64,000 nucleotides of DNA from Candidatus Bipolaricaulota bacterium (lineage in GTDB: Bacteria; Bipolaricaulota; Bipolaricaulia; RBG-16-55-9; DRXL01): assembly GCA_938091745.1 (NCBI GenBank), contig CALLJK010000016.1:1-64000 (forward strand), in the 5' to 3' direction. A program made the position numbers and the translations under genes. Below the pieces are notes generated by a model, which made no database searches, was not told the origin of the DNA, and saw nothing but the letters and a program-made list of their open reading frames with translations. Numbering within the stretch: the stretch's first letter is position 1; every line of letters begins with the position of its first letter. Below are positions 62,224-64,000 of this stretch, piece by piece.

Positions 62224-63882
62224 CTACGGATTGAGTCGCGGCATCTTAATGCCCTTCTCCCGCGCGACTTTGATCGCTTCTTCGTAGCCCGCGTCGGCGT
62301 GGCGCACTACCCCTAAACCCGGATCGGCTGTGAGCACGCGCTCCAATCTTCTATCGGCTTCTCGTGTGCCGTCACAGACGATCACCATCCCGGCGTGAAT
62401 AGATTTCCCGATCCCCACCCCACCGCCGTGATGCACCGAGACCCACGTCGCCCCGCAAACGGCGTTCAACAGCGCATTCAGAATGGGCCAATCTGCTATC
62501 GCGTCTGAGCCGTCCTTCATCCCCTCGGTCTCACGATAGGGCGACGCGACTGAGCCAGCATCCAAGTGATCACGCCCGATGACGATTGGAGCTTTCAGCT
62601 CGCCCTTGCGCACTAATTCGTTAAAGTACAGCCCGGCCTTGGCGCGCTCTCCATACCCCAGCCAACAAATCCGTGCTGGCAGCCCCTGAAACTTCACGCG
62701 CTTTTGTGCCATCTTGATCCAACGGGTGAGCGCTTCGTCTTTGGGGAAAAGCTCTAAAATAGCTTGGTCGGTTCTGTAGATGTCTTGCGGGTCTCCAGAG
62801 AGGGCTGCCCAGCGGAACGGGCCTTTCCCCTCGCAGAACAACGGTCGAATATACGCTGGGACAAAGCCTGGAAACTGAAAGGGGTCTGGGTGTCCGCCCC
62901 GTTGGGCTTGCCCACGAAGATTATTCCCATAATCGAAGACAACAGCTCCGGCTTTTTGCATATCGATCATCGCTTGCACATGCCGCACCATCGAAGCAAA
63001 CGACAGCTCGATATATTTCTCAGGGTTCTCGCGGCGTAGCTTCAGCGCTTCGTCATAGCTCATCCCGCCGGGGACGTAGCCGTTCAGCTCGTCGTGCGCG
63101 GCTGTTTGATCAGTAACGACATCGGGGATGATATTTCTGCGCACAAGCTCCGGGTAGACATCGGCAGCATTGCCCAACAGCCCGATCGAGATCGCGCGCC
63201 CAGACTCTTTGTATTCTCTAACAAGATCGAGGGCTTCATCGAGGTCGTGCGTCCAGGTGTCAAGGTAATTTGTCTTCAAGCGTCGCTCGATCTTTTCGGG
63301 GTTGATCTCGACGATCAAGCCGACGCCCTCGTTCATCGTAATAGCTAAGGGCTGCGCGCCGCCCATCTCGCCCAAGCCTGCCGAGAGCACAAACTTGCCC
63401 TTGAGCGAGCCGCCAAAGTGCTTCTTCGCTACTGAAGCTAATGTCTCGTAGGTGCCCTGGAGAATCCCCTGAGTCCCGATATAGATCCAACTCCCAGCAG
63501 TCATTTGGCCATACATAATAAGCCCTTTGCGCTCGAGCTCTCTGAACTTCTCCCACGTCGCCCAGTGGGGCACTAAGAGCGAGTTTGCAATCAGCACGCG
63601 CGGGGCGTCGGGATGGGTCTTGAAGACCGCGACGGGCTTGCCAGACTGCACCAAGAGCGTCTCGTCGAGTTCGAGTTCTTTGAGAGTGTTGACAATTGCC
63701 CAGAAATCTTCCCACGATCGGGCAGCCTTGCCCGTTCCCCCATAGACGATCAAGTTCGCGGGGTCTCCGGCGACTTCGGGGTCAAGATTGTTCATAAGCA
63801 TTCTCAACGGAGCTTCAGTCAGCCAGCTCTTGCACATCAGCTGTGTGCCGCGTGGGGCACGAATCTCAGTCGCAACGGTCAT
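62224..63882 (-). CDS. hutU: Urocanate hydratase
   Basis: 552 residues, full length. Second step of histidine degradation, converting urocanate to imidazolonepropionate with tightly bound [18 protein letters not shown] NAD site ([13 protein letters not shown]), [12 protein letters not shown] and [12 protein letters not shown] are intact, including the catalytic-site glycine-rich loop. No hutH, hutI or hutG is in the window. A TTGCCA-18-TATAAT promoter and GGAGGA ribosome site precede the ATG. Confidence 0.97.
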   Translation of the reverse strand: MTVATEIRAPRGTQLMCKSWLTEAPLRMLMNNLDPEVAGDPANLIVYGGTGKAARSWEDFWAIVNTLKELELDETLLVQSGKPVAVFKTHPDAPRVLIANSLLVPHWATWEKFRELERKGLIMYGQMTAGSWIYIGTQGILQGTYETLASVAKKHFGGSLKGKFVLSAGLGEMGGAQPLAITMNEGVGLIVEINPEKIERRLKTNYLDTWTHDLDEALDLVREYKESGRAISIGLLGNAADVYPELVRRNIIPDVVTDQTAAHDELNGYVPGGMSYDEALKLRRENPEKYIELSFASMVRHVQAMIDMQKAGAVVFDYGNNLRGQAQRGGHPDPFQFPGFVPAYIRPLFCEGKGPFRWAALSGDPQDIYRTDQAILELFPKDEALTRWIKMAQKRVKFQGLPARICWLGYGERAKAGLYFNELVRKGELKAPIVIGRDHLDAGSVASPYRETEGMKDGSDAIADWPILNALLNAVCGATWVSVHHGGGVGIGKSIHAGMVIVCDGTREADRRLERVLTADPGLGVVRHADAGYEEAIKVAREKGIKMPRLNP

Positions 63883-63902
63883 AAGATCCTCCTTGCAAAA
63901 GC

Positions 63903-63932
63903 ATTATAAGCTAAGGGGAATCATCTTGGCAA
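63903..63932 (-). promoter_or_regulatory. Promoter of hutU
   Basis: TTGCCA (63927-63932), 18 bases, TATAAT (63903-63908) on the minus strand. Confidence 0.68.
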
Positions 63933-63942
63933 GAGGGGCTTT

Positions 63943-64000
63943 GAATCACGGAAAGCACTGAAAAAGCCACGGAAGGCACGGAAAAGATCTTCTGTGTAAT
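63943..64000. repeat. Second copy of the ACGGAAGGCACGG dispersed element, cut by window end
   Basis: Starts GAATCACGGAAAGCAC, contains CCACGGAAGGCACGGAA and ends in TTCTGTGTAAT, matching the order of blocks in 6094-6153. It continues beyond the window. Confidence 0.75.

Overview
The window reads as a contiguous stretch of chromosome from a deep-branching, probably thermophilic, uncultured bacterium (about 50 to 60 % GC by eye, about 95 % coding, no phage or insertion sequence). Taxonomy cannot be fixed from sequence alone. A Pup-like UBact/proteasome cluster outside an actinobacterial context, outer-membrane-style secreted proteins, Rho, a clade II nos cluster and a class II photolyase point to a candidate phylum such as Bipolaricaulota/Acetothermia or Fraserbacteria (inference, low confidence).

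Layout. 1-4.6 kb: secreted glycoside hydrolase (cut by the window edge), a secreted hypothetical and an S9 peptidase. 4.6-10.2 kb: minus-strand 2-oxoacid dehydrogenase operon (lipA, E1 alpha, two tandem E1 beta genes, E3) without E2. 10.4-11.7 kb: DUF433/PIN-like toxin-antitoxin pair and a MagIII-like glycosylase. 11.7-16.2 kb: SLBB/RnfC-like protein and an NfeD/slipin membrane-protease module. 16.2-20.2 kb: two ion transporters, a DUF502 protein and a DNA polymerase III delta-prime-like protein. 20.1-24.8 kb: rho, LysM/M23 peptidase, murA, hflX in one operon. 25-29.7 kb: glyA, rpiB, glycosyltransferase, a lone structured RNA candidate, tryptophanase, def.

31.0-35.7 kb is the most distinctive block: dop, a 56-residue UBact modifier gene (32540-32710), proteasome beta and alpha, and pafA, all on the plus strand. 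It is a complete ubiquitin-like tagging set except for the ring ATPase, which is not in the window. hslV/hslU, a second proteasome-like protease, lies 15 kb away at 50.2-52.2 kb.

37.1-44.6 kb is a denitrification (N2O reduction) island: an Rrf2/NsrR-type regulator with an operator over its own start, lipoprotein NosZ of clade II, a membrane protein, NosD (frameshifted), NosF fused to NosD through a palindromic repeat, NosY, NosL and a polytopic membrane protein. It ends in two abutting gene remnants (fumarase 3' end and lipoprotein 3' end).

45-50 kb: dnaA (lacking the N-terminal domain), recF, DUF721/DciA-like, glycosyltransferase, NHL-repeat protein. 52-58 kb: housekeeping translation and nucleotide genes (pth, rplY, prs, HIT, tyrS, pepQ). 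58-62 kb: a UV-damage operon (class II photolyase, UvsE, DUF523/DUF1722, SDR) with an upstream helix-turn-helix gene. The window ends with hutU.

Two genome-wide habits are visible. GC-rich palindromic repeats have been accepted inside reading frames (S9 peptidase, lipA, nosD, nosD-nosF). Many genes have a -10 box only 6 to 11 bases before the start codon, suggesting frequent leaderless transcription. The promoter pattern seen repeatedly is TTGCAG or TTGACA, 16-18 bases, TATAAT.
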